In this document: piece by piece, positions 7,753 through 17,535 of the stretch | Numbering within the stretch: the stretch's first letter is position 1 | Layout of the letters: each line of letters starts with the position of its first letter | The notes under the pieces: generated by a model | Told to the model about the DNA's origin: nothing | The model's input: only the letters and a program-made list of their open reading frames with translations | Databases searched by the model: none | NCBI GenBank assembly: GCA_028873695.1 | Contig: JAPPNU010000078.1 | Coordinates: 1-64,000, forward strand | DNA: 64,000 nucleotides | Direction: 5' to 3' | Source: Gemmatimonadota bacterium | GTDB taxonomy: Bacteria > Latescibacterota > UBA2968 > GCA-2709665 | Program-made: the position numbers and the translations under genes

Positions 7753-10700
7753 ATGGAAATCAAACTGAACCAGAAAGACGTATGGCCCGCGGGGCGTGAG
7801 CCCACGGGGCTGGGTGAACTGGCCCGGATGGAGGTTGCGAAGCACATCTGGGACAGCCGCCAGAGTTCCAAGCTGACCGGATTCGAGTACGCAAAGCGCC
7901 GGGGAACGCGAAATATGATGGACCCCGCCCGCCCGCTTCTGGATCGGCCGCGAGGACGTACGCGTATCACCGCGTTCTGGACCCGCGAGGCGCTGGAGGT
8001 TTCGGCGGCGTGCGAAGGGCGGACGGACGGGGAAGACCGCGTCGTCGTGTCGATCGCGACGGGGCAAGACAGGCTTCTTCAACTGGAGTGTCTTTCGGAT
8101 GGGACGGTCCGTTTACCCGATGGCGCGGAGCGGGCGACGTTCGACGTGAAACCGGATGACGATGGCTGGGCGGCGCGTCTGACGATACCCTGGGCGATCC
8201 TCGGCATTCGCCCCCGGTCCGGACTTCAGGTTCCCCTCAACGTCTCGCGGTTCACGGATTGGACGGATACGCCGCCGCCCGCGATGTTGCCCGACGGATT
8301 CGTGGTCAACGGACTCTCGCGCATCCAGCCGGGGCTGGAAGTCAGCACGCTGAGCCGGGCGGTACGGTATCCGATCGTCGGCGATCCGCTTCGGGCCGAC
8401 AGATTGGGCAGCCTGGTGTTGAGTCCGCGATTGAAGATCGAGAATCTGAGCCTGCGCGACGAGGGTCTGGCAAAGAAAGAAGTGGTGATGAATCTCAGAC
8501 CTGTGGACACGTTGCCTGAAACACTGGACATACGCGTCGCGCTTTCAGATCCCTGCGGACGCGAGACCGTTTTCGTGGACCAGGCCCACGGCGAGGGCGA
8601 AACGCGGATGCGGTTGGACTGCCTGTTCGGTGCGTTCAGGGGCTTCCTGTATCCATACCGCCTCGCGGTCGCAATTTCCGATCCAGACACCGGCGCGATG
8701 CTGGCGGAAGCGCAATGCGAGTTCATCCCGCCCCGGCGGATCCGCCTGGACCCGCTGCGCCTGGGCAACGATCAGCGTGGGCGCGGCCGATTCAGGATAG
8801 CCGGGGAAGGCCTCGGGGGCACGCGATGGCAGGCGTTCCTGGTGAACGACGCGGGCGAGACGCTGGACAGGGGCCGGGTCGTTGCGGATTCGGACGAGAC
8901 GGACTTTGATATATGTATCGGTGAAGTGCCAGGGGGACGTTACAGGCTGCGCCTCGCGCCCGTCGGAATGGGCGCGACGGCCGGTATCGAATGTCCCTGC
9001 AACGTCATGGGTACCAGTCCGCACCCACGCGTTCTGTTGCGCCGCGGGGACGTCGATCGGCTGCGGACGCAGGCAAAGGAAGGGGGCCTGAAATCGCATT
9101 ATGACGCGATGAAGGCGCAGGTGGACGAGGTGCTTCGGCGCGGGACAGTTACGGAGAGCAGCCTCACGTCCAATGCGACGGAGATCCGCGAGATCGCAAT
9201 CGACGACCTGCTGGCCGGCGACGACCTGCTGATGCAGGGTCACGCGGAGGATACGCTGTTTCAGCGGGACCCTCACCAGATGATGGCTGCGGCCCTGGTC
9301 TATCTGATCGAGGCAGACGACCGGTACGGGCGACTCGCCCGGAAGATGGTCCGGATACTCGTGGAGCACGTGCTCTGGGGAGACCCGAGGGTGTACGGCG
9401 CGGACCCCGACCTGATGTGGAAGGCGATGTACTGCGCGCTGGCGATGGACTGGCTGGGAGATCTGATCCCGCCTGATCAACGCCGGTCATTCAACGATCG
9501 TCTGATCGAGAACGGGCTGCTGGTGTACCTGTGGGCCATGGAAAACGACCAGGCCTACTGGAAGGGGAGAATCGCAAATCTGACGCCGATTTCGGATAGC
9601 GTGGCGACCGTGCTGGCGCTGTGCCTCCGGGATGAAACGCTGGACGCGGAAGCCGTCCTAAGGATCGCGCGTGAAGACATCGGAACGCCGATGCGCGCGT
9701 TTCCGGTCGATGGGTCCTGGCCGGAGTCCGTCAACTACTGGGCGGTGTTCCTGCGCGGTGTCATTCTGCACGGCGCGGCGATGGAGTCCGCAACGGGCGC
9801 GGACGACGGTATTTTTTCATTGCCGGGCATGCGGGACGCGGGGTATTTTCCCATTTACTTTACGCCTCGCGGGGTCCCTGCGGGGTTCAACGACGGCATG
9901 AACAGCGGGGCGGCGCCTTTTCTGCATCTTCTGGCGCGCCGGTTTGACCAACCCCTCTTTTCGCTGTACGCGGATGCATACGGCGGCGAGGGCGAAAACA
10001 GGCGGTCGGACTGGTATACGGTGATGTGGCGCTCCCCCGGGATTCCCTATCAGGCCGAGGCGCCGCGCACCGACGTGGGCGACAGGCCGGCGCCGGCGTT
10101 GTTGGGATCCATAATGACGGGTTTGAAGCGCCTGAAAGTCTACGAGGAGATCCGGTGGGCCGCGCTCGCCTCGGAATGGCCGAATCCGGCGCTGTACGTG
10201 TCGTTCAAGAGCGGATACGCAGCTCCAGGTTTCGGCCATACGAGCCGGGATCTGAACGCGATGCAGGTGGTGGCCGGAGGAGAGCCGCTGATCCGGCGCA
10301 GCCACGACTACAGTACGCCGCCCGAGGGATACAGCACCACGCTGGTGGACGGCAAACCGCAGGGCCCGGGAACGGGGACGTTCCTGTATTGGGAGGAGGC
10401 GGCCCGGCATCTGGCCATTGCGGCGGAAGCAGACAGGTCGTTCGGAGAGGACGTCGGGCGGGTACGTCGCCACGTCGTCATGGTAGATGGGCGGTACCTG
10501 GTCGTCATGGACGAAACGAGAAGTGACCGACCGGTCCGGGCGACGTTCATGGCGCATACGGCCGGAGAAATCGTCAATGCGGACGGGGGTTGCCAAATCA
10601 GGGGAATCAGGACAAGACTCTCTCTGACGTTTGCGGGAGCGGACGTGACGCTGGATCGCGTCGCGCCGCCGGAATGCGTGTTGACGCAACTCACCGACCG

Positions 10701-10899
10701 GGCGCTGCATGCCACCGCCCGGGCCGGACGCGAGGTGGAACTGCTGACGGTCATCTGGCCGGATACCGGTGAAACCGGGGCGCCGGCGTGCCGCTGGGAC
10801 GGAGAACGGCTGGAGGTCCGCCGGCCGGATGGAATTAAGGACGAATTGATATTCGGGCGCGAGAATTCCGAACTGCGATTCCAGCGCGTCCTTGGATGA
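7753..10899 (+). CDS. CBM9-like domain fused to heparinase II/III-like lyase
   Basis: A 1048-aa protein. Residues about 1-190 look like a CBM9/DOMON-type sugar-binding beta-sandwich ([40 protein letters not shown]). The centre from about 410 ([20 protein letters not shown]) is an alpha-toroid like alginate lyase/heparinase II/III proteins. The C-terminal 250 residues form the beta-sandwich half, with the [12 protein letters not shown] and [17 protein letters not shown] stretches. It probably acts on acidic or sulfated polysaccharide. No signal peptide is obvious. The ATG has no clear Shine-Dalgarno sequence and sits 18 bp after an inverted repeat, so the true start is uncertain. Confidence 0.75.
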   Translation: MEIKLNQKDVWPAGREPTGLGELARMEVAKHIWDSRQSSKLTGFEYAKRRGTRNMMDPARPLLDRPRGRTRITAFWTREALEVSAACEGRTDGEDRVVVSIATGQDRLLQLECLSDGTVRLPDGAERATFDVKPDDDGWAARLTIPWAILGIRPRSGLQVPLNVSRFTDWTDTPPPAMLPDGFVVNGLSRIQPGLEVSTLSRAVRYPIVGDPLRADRLGSLVLSPRLKIENLSLRDEGLAKKEVVMNLRPVDTLPETLDIRVALSDPCGRETVFVDQAHGEGETRMRLDCLFGAFRGFLYPYRLAVAISDPDTGAMLAEAQCEFIPPRRIRLDPLRLGNDQRGRGRFRIAGEGLGGTRWQAFLVNDAGETLDRGRVVADSDETDFDICIGEVPGGRYRLRLAPVGMGATAGIECPCNVMGTSPHPRVLLRRGDVDRLRTQAKEGGLKSHYDAMKAQVDEVLRRGTVTESSLTSNATEIREIAIDDLLAGDDLLMQGHAEDTLFQRDPHQMMAAALVYLIEADDRYGRLARKMVRILVEHVLWGDPRVYGADPDLMWKAMYCALAMDWLGDLIPPDQRRSFNDRLIENGLLVYLWAMENDQAYWKGRIANLTPISDSVATVLALCLRDETLDAEAVLRIAREDIGTPMRAFPVDGSWPESVNYWAVFLRGVILHGAAMESATGADDGIFSLPGMRDAGYFPIYFTPRGVPAGFNDGMNSGAAPFLHLLARRFDQPLFSLYADAYGGEGENRRSDWYTVMWRSPGIPYQAEAPRTDVGDRPAPALLGSIMTGLKRLKVYEEIRWAALASEWPNPALYVSFKSGYAAPGFGHTSRDLNAMQVVAGGEPLIRRSHDYSTPPEGYSTTLVDGKPQGPGTGTFLYWEEAARHLAIAAEADRSFGEDVGRVRRHVVMVDGRYLVVMDETRSDRPVRATFMAHTAGEIVNADGGCQIRGIRTRLSLTFAGADVTLDRVAPPECVLTQLTDRALHATARAGREVELLTVIWPDTGETGAPACRWDGERLEVRRPDGIKDELIFGRENSELRFQRVLG

Positions 10900-10958
10900 T
10901 GCAGCCCGAGGACCGTCTCACGCTCTGTTTTTCAATAATTGTAAGGAGAGGACAGCAC

Positions 10959-13187
10959 ATGGCGACAGCCAAAATCATGTGGACCAAGATCGACGAAGCG
11001 CCTGCGCTGGCCACCGCCGCGTTACTGCCGGTTGTTCAGGCGTACACCCGGGGGTCCGGCATCGAAGTCGAACTCAGCGATATCTCGCTTGCGGGACGGA
11101 TCATCGCCAACTTCCCCGAAAAGCTGACCGAAGCGCAGCGGATTCCGGATTGCCTGGGCGAACTCGGCGTCCTGACACGGAAACCCGAGGCCAATATCCT
11201 CAAATTGCCCAATATCAGCGCGACGGTTCCGCAGTTGAAGGAGGCCATCGAGGAACTGCAGGAGAAGGGCTACGACGTTCCCGACTATCCTGACGAGCCG
11301 AAAGACGACACCGAGCGAGAGTTGCAGGCGCGATACGCCGCGATCCTGGGTTCAGCCGTCAATCCCGTTCTGCGCGAGGGAAACTCGGACCGGCGGGCCG
11401 CCGCTTCGGTAAAGGCATTCTTCCGGAGGAATCCGCACAGGATGATGCAACCCTGGCCGAAATCGGGGTCCAGGGCGCGGGTCGCCCACATGACGGGCGG
11501 AGACTTTTTCGAGAGCGAGAAATCGACCACCGTCAACGCGGCGACCGAGGTGCGAATCGAGTTCGTCGCAGGCGACGGTCGGGTCAACGTACTCAAGGAA
11601 GGGATATCCCTGGAAGCCGGCGAGGTGGTCGACACCGCGGTGATGAACGTGAAGGCCCTCCGGCGTTTCTTCTCGGAGCAGATGGATGCGGCGAAGCGTG
11701 ACGACGCGCTGCTTTCGCTGCATCTCAAGTCCACGATGATGAAAGTCTCCGACCCCATTATGTTCGGCCATTGCGTCTCGGTCTATTTTCAGGAGGCGCT
11801 GGAGAAACATGCCGATACGCTGGAAGCGATCGGGGCCGACGTGAACTACGGCCTGGCCGACGTCTTGTCACGGCTCGATCGCCTTCCCGCGGGCAAGAAG
11901 GCGGAGATCGAGGCTGACATTGCCGCGGTTTACAAGGGCCGCCCCGGACTGGCGATGGTCGATTCCGATCGCGGCATCACCAATCTCCATATGCCGAACG
12001 ACGTGATTATCGATGCGTCGATGCCCAACGTGGTCCGCGACGGCGGGAAGATGTGGAACCGGGACGGCGAACTGCAGGATACGATCGCCATGGTGCCGGA
12101 CCGATGCTACGCGACCATGTATAAAGAGATTCTGGAAGACGCGAAGGCGCGCGGGCAGTTCGACCCCGCCACGATGGGCAGCGTGTCCAACGTAGGTCTG
12201 ATGGCGCAGAAGGCCGAGGAATACGGGTCGCACGACAAGACCTTCGAAGCCCCGGGCGCGGGAGTGATTCGCGTTGTGGACGCGTCCGGCAACGTGATGT
12301 TCGACCAGCCGGTCGAAACCGGGGATATCTTCCGGATGTGCCAGACGAAAGACGCCGCGATCAGGGATTGGATCGGCCTCGCTGTGACGCGGGCGAGCGT
12401 CTCGGCAACGCCGGTGGTGTTCTGGCTGAACCGTGAAAGGGCGCACGACGCGGAAATCATCGCAAAGCTGGACGTCTATCTCCCTGAACACGACACCCAA
12501 GGCCTGGACGTCCGCGTGATGAAGCCCCGGGACGCCATGCGGTTTTCGCTTGAACGGATCCGCAGGGGGGAGGATACGATCGCGGCGACGGGCAACGTAC
12601 TCCGCGACTATCTCACGGATCTCTTTCCCATCCTGGAACTCGGGACGAGCGCGAGGATGCTGTCGATCGTCCGGCTGATGAACGGCGGGGGCCTTTTCGA
12701 GACCGGGGCCGGCGGGTCGGCCCCGAAGCACGTGCAGCAGTTCCTGAAGGAGGGGCACCTGAGGTGGGACTCGCTGGGCGAGTACTGCGCGCTCGTGCCC
12801 TCGTTCCGGCTGATCGCCGAGACAGCGGGCAACGCGAAGGCCGCGGTGTTTGCGGATACGCTGGACCGGGCCATCACGAAATACCTGGAGAACTCGCGGT
12901 CGCCCTCACGAAAGGTGAACGAGATCGACAACCGGGGCAGCACCTTCTATCTCGCGATGTACTGGGCACAGGCTCTGGCCGCGCAGGACAGCGACGCGGA
13001 GTTGAAAGCGCGGTTCGGGATCGTTGCGGGAAAACTGGAGGAGAATGAGGACAGGATAGGCGCGGAGTTGCTTGCTGCCCAGGGTGAGCCGGTGGATCTT
13101 GGCGGCTATTACGTGCCCGACCCGGACCTGACCGCCAGCGCGATGCGTCCCAGCGGGACCTTCAACGCCATTATAGACGCCGGGTAA
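10959..13187 (+). CDS. icd: Isocitrate dehydrogenase, NADP-dependent, monomeric type
   Basis: TCA-cycle enzyme converting isocitrate to 2-oxoglutarate with NADP+. The 742-aa length and text such as [37 protein letters not shown] and [20 protein letters not shown] are characteristic of the roughly 80-kDa monomeric IDH family, unrelated in size to dimeric Icd. A start at 10896 is open, but ATG 10959 has AAGGAGAG eight bases upstream and gives the family N terminus. It follows the lyase gene by 59 bp. Its last 17 bp overlap the convergent Fe-S membrane protein gene. Confidence 0.95.
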   Translation: MATAKIMWTKIDEAPALATAALLPVVQAYTRGSGIEVELSDISLAGRIIANFPEKLTEAQRIPDCLGELGVLTRKPEANILKLPNISATVPQLKEAIEELQEKGYDVPDYPDEPKDDTERELQARYAAILGSAVNPVLREGNSDRRAAASVKAFFRRNPHRMMQPWPKSGSRARVAHMTGGDFFESEKSTTVNAATEVRIEFVAGDGRVNVLKEGISLEAGEVVDTAVMNVKALRRFFSEQMDAAKRDDALLSLHLKSTMMKVSDPIMFGHCVSVYFQEALEKHADTLEAIGADVNYGLADVLSRLDRLPAGKKAEIEADIAAVYKGRPGLAMVDSDRGITNLHMPNDVIIDASMPNVVRDGGKMWNRDGELQDTIAMVPDRCYATMYKEILEDAKARGQFDPATMGSVSNVGLMAQKAEEYGSHDKTFEAPGAGVIRVVDASGNVMFDQPVETGDIFRMCQTKDAAIRDWIGLAVTRASVSATPVVFWLNRERAHDAEIIAKLDVYLPEHDTQGLDVRVMKPRDAMRFSLERIRRGEDTIAATGNVLRDYLTDLFPILELGTSARMLSIVRLMNGGGLFETGAGGSAPKHVQQFLKEGHLRWDSLGEYCALVPSFRLIAETAGNAKAAVFADTLDRAITKYLENSRSPSRKVNEIDNRGSTFYLAMYWAQALAAQDSDAELKARFGIVAGKLEENEDRIGAELLAAQGEPVDLGGYYVPDPDLTASAMRPSGTFNAIIDAG

Positions 13188-14667
13188 ATTGCGATTTGAG
13201 CGGCCTGCGCTGGCTGAGGAGGGCGGGATCGACGGGTTCCGGCGCGGCCGCCCCGTTCTTCCCCTCGTACACCTTTGCGGCGCTCACCGCTTCCTGGAAG
13301 GCGGCCAGCGGACGATCGGAGCCGGGGTACCGGTCGGCGTGCGTGGGGCCGTTTTCCAGTTTGAGCACGCCGCGCGGGCAGACGGCGGAGCAGATTCCGC
13401 ATCCTACGCACGACGCGCGTACGATATTCTCGCCGCGCTGGGCGTACGCCCGGACGTCGATGCCCATTTCGCAGTAGGTGGAGCAGTTCCCGCAGGACAT
13501 GCACTGGCCGCCGTTTGTGGTGATCCGGAAGCGGGAGTAGAAACGCTGAAAAACGCCCAGAATCGCGGCCATGGGACAGCCGAAGCGGCACCAGACCCTG
13601 CTGCCCATCAGCGGATAAAAGCCCACGCCGATGACCCCGGAAAACAGGGCGCCGATGTAGAATCCGTACGCGCTGGCGAGCGGCCCCGAAAGGCGGCCGA
13701 AGACGCGGCCTTCGGTGGCGGAGTTCACCCAGAGCGCGATCGTGGTGACGGAGATGAAGACGAGGACCGAGTAGATGATGCCCCGTTCGATTCTCCATGA
13801 GCGGGTCGTCTTGCTCGAAAGCTGGCGAAAGGGATCCCCCAGGGTCTCGGCGAGGCCGCCGCAGCCGCATACCCAGGAGCAGTACCAGCGTTTTCCATAG
13901 AAGTAGGTGAGCACCGGCGTGGCGATGAAGGTGGCCACGGCGCCCCAGAAGACCATAAAGACGCCGAGTGCGCCGGGATGGCCGGTCAGGCTGCCCACGG
14001 TTGAGGGAAAGAGGTAGTCGTATTTGAGCGGCCAGAAATAGGTGAAATAGAATTCAGGCTGGTTGAAGCTCTTTAGCAGTTGCGGAATGAGAAAGGCGAA
14101 GCCGAGCTGGAAGAACATCACGGAAGCGGTGCGGATGATCTGGTAGCGGTTATGGCGGTACTTCATGAACATGCGGACGCCGAACACGAGGATGGCGAGC
14201 GTGTAGAGGAAGCCGTATAAGAACCAGCGGTCCGCCGGACCCCCGGCAAGCGCCTGGGATAGAGGGTCCACCAGCCGGACGCCGCGTTCCAGGTATTCGG
14301 GCCACCAGTAGAGCACCACGTAGAATCCGGTGATGCCAATGCCCAGGGCCCATCCGACGAGCCCAAGATGGGTCGCGCTGCCGAACATAATGCCGTCGTG
14401 CTTGATTCCCGGGACGGTGTTCCGGTAGGCGAACCAGTAATACGCGGCAGATCCCAGCACGATGAGGCCGAAGCTGAGCAGGATGCCGGCCCAGGTACCG
14501 GAGAGCGGACCGAGCAGGGTAACGATGAGGGCCAGGAAGCCGAGCGAGACGGCCGCAATCGAGAGCCTTTCGGGCCAGGATGCCGGTGGCGCGGGCTGCT
14601 CGGGCGGTTCCTCGAATCCCAGCGTTTCCTCGTCGAAGTCGTAGTCGAGGGTGGCGGTATCGATCAT
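13171..14667 (-). CDS. NapH/NosR-like 4Fe-4S polytopic membrane protein
   Basis: A 498-aa inner-membrane electron-transfer protein. At least six hydrophobic segments lie between residues 35 and 350. A CSWVCGCG cluster is at 263-270 and a CRFGCP motif at 360-365. Two C-terminal ferredoxin clusters follow, CxxCxxCxxxC at 389-399 and [12 protein letters not shown] at 420-431. These are features of NapH/NosR/CcoG-type quinol-linked Fe-S membrane proteins. Its ATG overlaps the stop of the upstream FAD reductase by 4 bp (ATGA), implying translational coupling. The two probably form an NAD(P)H- or quinol-linked redox module; the terminal acceptor is not encoded nearby. Confidence 0.8.
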   Translation of the reverse strand: MIDTATLDYDFDEETLGFEEPPEQPAPPASWPERLSIAAVSLGFLALIVTLLGPLSGTWAGILLSFGLIVLGSAAYYWFAYRNTVPGIKHDGIMFGSATHLGLVGWALGIGITGFYVVLYWWPEYLERGVRLVDPLSQALAGGPADRWFLYGFLYTLAILVFGVRMFMKYRHNRYQIIRTASVMFFQLGFAFLIPQLLKSFNQPEFYFTYFWPLKYDYLFPSTVGSLTGHPGALGVFMVFWGAVATFIATPVLTYFYGKRWYCSWVCGCGGLAETLGDPFRQLSSKTTRSWRIERGIIYSVLVFISVTTIALWVNSATEGRVFGRLSGPLASAYGFYIGALFSGVIGVGFYPLMGSRVWCRFGCPMAAILGVFQRFYSRFRITTNGGQCMSCGNCSTYCEMGIDVRAYAQRGENIVRASCVGCGICSAVCPRGVLKLENGPTHADRYPGSDRPLAAFQEAVSAAKVYEGKNGAAAPEPVDPALLSQRRPLKSQFTRRL

Positions 14668-15932
14668 GACATTTGCTCCCTGAGGGCGGGTACGATTTCG
14701 GATTCGTGCCGGTCGAAGAACTCGGGGTCGAAATTCGCCTCTGCGAGGTTGTCCAGCACGAAGTCGACCGGGCGTTGTTCCGCGATCCAGCGTTCGCAGA
14801 CTTCATGGCGGTATCGGATCCCCATGAGGTTGATGCCGATGACGTCCGGATCGGTATGCACGATACGCACGGACTGCCGTTGTGTCGGGTGTTGCCAGTA
14901 CAGGTTCTTTTCCCCTGGCACTTTGAGGTTGACACGGCCGTAGACCTGGTATTCCAGGTCCAGGAACTTGGCGGAGTTGAACCAGATGCCCGGGTCGTAG
15001 GTACGGTCTTCTCCCGCGATGACGTCCCCAGCCACCTCTCCCTGTTTCCTGCCGGTGTACCAGACCTGCTGCAACAGATTCCTCTCACCGCCGGTGACGA
15101 TTTCGGCACAGTCGCCCGCGGCGTAGACGTCCGGAACGCTGGTCTGAAAACTGTGATCGACAAGGATCCCCCTGCCGGTTTTGATTTCGGAATCTCTTAC
15201 GAGGTCTATATTCGGAGCCACGCCTGCGGTCAGGCCCACAAACTGGCATTCCAGCCGCTCTCCGTCTTCCGTGACAATGCCACAGGCTCTGCCGTTCCCG
15301 TCGTCCAGGATCTCCTTGAGGCTGGTGCTGAGTTTGAGACCGATGCCCTGTTCCCGGATGATTTCGTTTATCATACCGGACTCTTCCCTGGGAAGGACGT
15401 TGCCCCAGTAGGACGGCTCGCGTACCAGAAAGGTGACGTGGATATTGCGCGAGTGCAGCATTTCGGCCAGTTCGATGCCGATGAGGCCCCCGCCGACGAT
15501 CACGGCATGCCGGGTGTGCTTCGCGTTATCGTAAAGGCTGCGGAGGTCCTGGAGGGAATAGAGTCCCTGAACGCCTTTGAGGTCCTGTCCCGGCCACCCG
15601 AATCTGTTGGATTTCGAGCCCGTGGCGATGAGCAGTTTGTCGAAGTGGAAGTCACCGCCCCGGTGGAGAGCGAGGCATTTCCCGGGAGCGTCGATCCGGG
15701 TGACCCAGTCCCGGCGCAGATCCAGCCGGTTTATGGACCAGAAGTCGTCTTCGAAGGGTTTGGTACCGTTATAGGTCATATGGCCCATGAAAACGTACAT
15801 CAGGGCCGGCCGCGAATAGTGGTATCTGGATTCGCCGGAGATCAGGGTAATGCGCCAGTCAGGCTGCTTGCGCCGCAGCCTGATCGCCGCATTAACGCCG
15901 GTGACGCCGTTGCCGATTATGGCGACGTGCAC
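14664..15932 (-). CDS. FAD/NAD(P)-dependent oxidoreductase (pyridine nucleotide-disulfide reductase fold)
   Basis: A 422-aa flavoprotein. The N-terminal FAD motif is GNGVTG (residues 7-12), the NAD(P) motif GGGLIGIE lies mid-protein, and the second FAD contact is YAAGDCAE. The order matches rubredoxin/ferredoxin reductases and the NirB N-terminal domain. The frame extends upstream to 16058, but GTG 15932 follows an AAGGGAGG ribosome binding site and begins the Rossmann strand, so it is preferred. It has a 4-bp overlap with the downstream NapH-like gene. It likely passes electrons between NAD(P)H and the membrane Fe-S partner. Confidence 0.85.
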   Translation of the reverse strand: MHVAIIGNGVTGVNAAIRLRRKQPDWRITLISGESRYHYSRPALMYVFMGHMTYNGTKPFEDDFWSINRLDLRRDWVTRIDAPGKCLALHRGGDFHFDKLLIATGSKSNRFGWPGQDLKGVQGLYSLQDLRSLYDNAKHTRHAVIVGGGLIGIELAEMLHSRNIHVTFLVREPSYWGNVLPREESGMINEIIREQGIGLKLSTSLKEILDDGNGRACGIVTEDGERLECQFVGLTAGVAPNIDLVRDSEIKTGRGILVDHSFQTSVPDVYAAGDCAEIVTGGERNLLQQVWYTGRKQGEVAGDVIAGEDRTYDPGIWFNSAKFLDLEYQVYGRVNLKVPGEKNLYWQHPTQRQSVRIVHTDPDVIGINLMGIRYRHEVCERWIAEQRPVDFVLDNLAEANFDPEFFDRHESEIVPALREQMS

Positions 15933-16047
15933 GATCGTTCCTCCCTTGATTCTCCCCTTACAGATTAGGACGGCATTCTGGTGATTCCGCCTGGCTATCG
16001 GGGATCCCAACGTTCGTTCCGACGATTGAGCACCGGGGACCGAACGG

Positions 16048-16075
16048 AAATTAAACAATGCGACCGGAAAGTCAA
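16048..16075 (-). promoter_or_regulatory. Candidate sigma-70 promoter for the FAD reductase/NapH-like pair
   Basis: On the minus strand, TTGACT (16075-16070) and TAATTT (16053-16048) are separated by 16 bp. They lie about 115 bp upstream of the reductase GTG, in the 268-bp gap between two minus-strand genes. Nothing else is evident in that gap. Assignment is by motif only. Confidence 0.35.
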
Positions 16076-16200
16076 GGACGTATACCCCTTCGGTCGCGAC
16101 CGTCGAGCCACGTACCTCGCTGACGAACCCGGCCGGGCGAGGGTTCCGAAAATATCGAGTCGGACCTTCGCGCGCGAATCGATATCGCCGGGCCGTATCG

Positions 16201-17415
16201 TCAACATGAATCAGCTTGTTTACCTGCCAGATCGTATACCCGGAACGCGCCCCAGCGAACGATCGACGTGGGCGCCTCCCGCGGCTTTACACCCAGGCGT
16301 TTTTCCATGAGGCTTCGTCTCGCCCGCACGTCTCCCGGATGGAGCGTGATGGTATCGATACCGTTGCCTGGGAGGTTGGCGAAGGAGTACGCGTCCGACC
16401 CTCCGTGCGTCATCGGTTCGCCGTCGATCAGCAGACGGACCGCTCCGCTTCGCATATCCCATTCAACCCGGAACGTGTACACCCTGTCGTTAACAACCTT
16501 GACGTCCTGATCGAATTCAGTGATGCCTTTGGCGGTGCAGATGATTATCTTGCCCCGGAGCAACCCGAACTGGATGTTGCCGTATTTGATGACACCCTGG
16601 TACTCCTCCAGGATGAGGCATGACTCCAGCTCCGCGTCGGCGGGCTTCATTTCGAACTCCAGGGCGCCCGCTCTCAGCGGCGGGATGCGGACTTTGACAT
16701 AACCGTACCGGGTGGCCGTCTCGAGCCACCGGTAGTCCACAGGACGCATCACGGTCTCGCAGACGTTGTCGTCCGGCATGCCGTCCGGAGGGGGAGGAAC
16801 CGGCGTCCAGTGCAACGGGAAGGTCTCCCTGAAGGAGATCGAATCGCCTCTGTATTCGGCGTATTCTCTCAGACGGATAAGGCTGCCGGTTTCAACGGTT
16901 TCCGTGGCCAGTTCGATCGTACTGATTTCGTCAATGTCCGGTCCAATACATCCTTGAATCTCGAGCGGGTCGTTCTTGTCCACGGTGAACATGAACGTGC
17001 CCTTTTCGAAATCGAATCCCGAAAGGGTCAGGCGATGTACGTCGGACGGCACGACGTAGGGTGGGCGAACGGCCGGATCGGCGTAGGGCTTGCCGTAGTG
17101 AAAGGTCAGGGACTCGCCGGCGTCGACGGTTCCCTGTTGTCCGGTCAACAGAATTCGACCGTCGACGTCGATCCGGCAGTCAAGTGCAACGCGGTTGCGG
17201 GTGTCGTAGAAAAGGATGTGGTAGCATTTTCCGAGGGCGACCCGGAGTTTCAGCACGATTGCATCCACCACACGCCGGATTGGGTTTTCGATTCGCCGGG
17301 AACTGCGCGCTCGGCCTCGTGAACCGTCGATGGTGAGGTAGCCATCCTCTCCGAAGACGTAGACGCCGCCTTCACCGCGGTCGTGCCAGCGGAAGTCCTG
17401 TGAGGCAACCAGCAT
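16201..17415 (-). CDS. Two-lobed LamG/concanavalin-like hypothetical protein
   Basis: A 404-aa protein of predicted beta-sandwich type. The C-terminal half (about 215-395) reads like a LamG/concanavalin A-like fold: YGYVKVRIPPLRAGALEFEM, then a Val/Tyr-rich strand series with YTFRVEWDMRSGAVRLLIDG. The N-terminal half (about 1-200) is beta-rich with a similar plan (CYHILFYDTRNRVALDCRID), so it may be a second divergent lobe. No signal peptide or catalytic motif is evident. AGGAAA lies about 8 nt before the ATG. It is divergent from the heparinase gene at 17536, suggesting a link to polysaccharide handling. Function not assigned. Confidence 0.6.
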   Translation of the reverse strand: MLVASQDFRWHDRGEGGVYVFGEDGYLTIDGSRGRARSSRRIENPIRRVVDAIVLKLRVALGKCYHILFYDTRNRVALDCRIDVDGRILLTGQQGTVDAGESLTFHYGKPYADPAVRPPYVVPSDVHRLTLSGFDFEKGTFMFTVDKNDPLEIQGCIGPDIDEISTIELATETVETGSLIRLREYAEYRGDSISFRETFPLHWTPVPPPPDGMPDDNVCETVMRPVDYRWLETATRYGYVKVRIPPLRAGALEFEMKPADAELESCLILEEYQGVIKYGNIQFGLLRGKIIICTAKGITEFDQDVKVVNDRVYTFRVEWDMRSGAVRLLIDGEPMTHGGSDAYSFANLPGNGIDTITLHPGDVRARRSLMEKRLGVKPREAPTSIVRWGAFRVYDLAGKQADSC

Positions 17416-17535
17416 GGGTCCGTTTCCTGGTCCGTGGGCATTCGAGGTTATTCTCTCCGAGCGAAAATAGGGCGCAGCGGCACGCCGATCAAGCGGGATT
17501 GTCCCGGCGTCGCGACACGATGAGGAGGCTCAGAC

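Noticed and set aside
14673-15968. 431-aa plus-strand frame
   Set aside because: Antisense to the FAD reductase, which shows both dinucleotide motifs.
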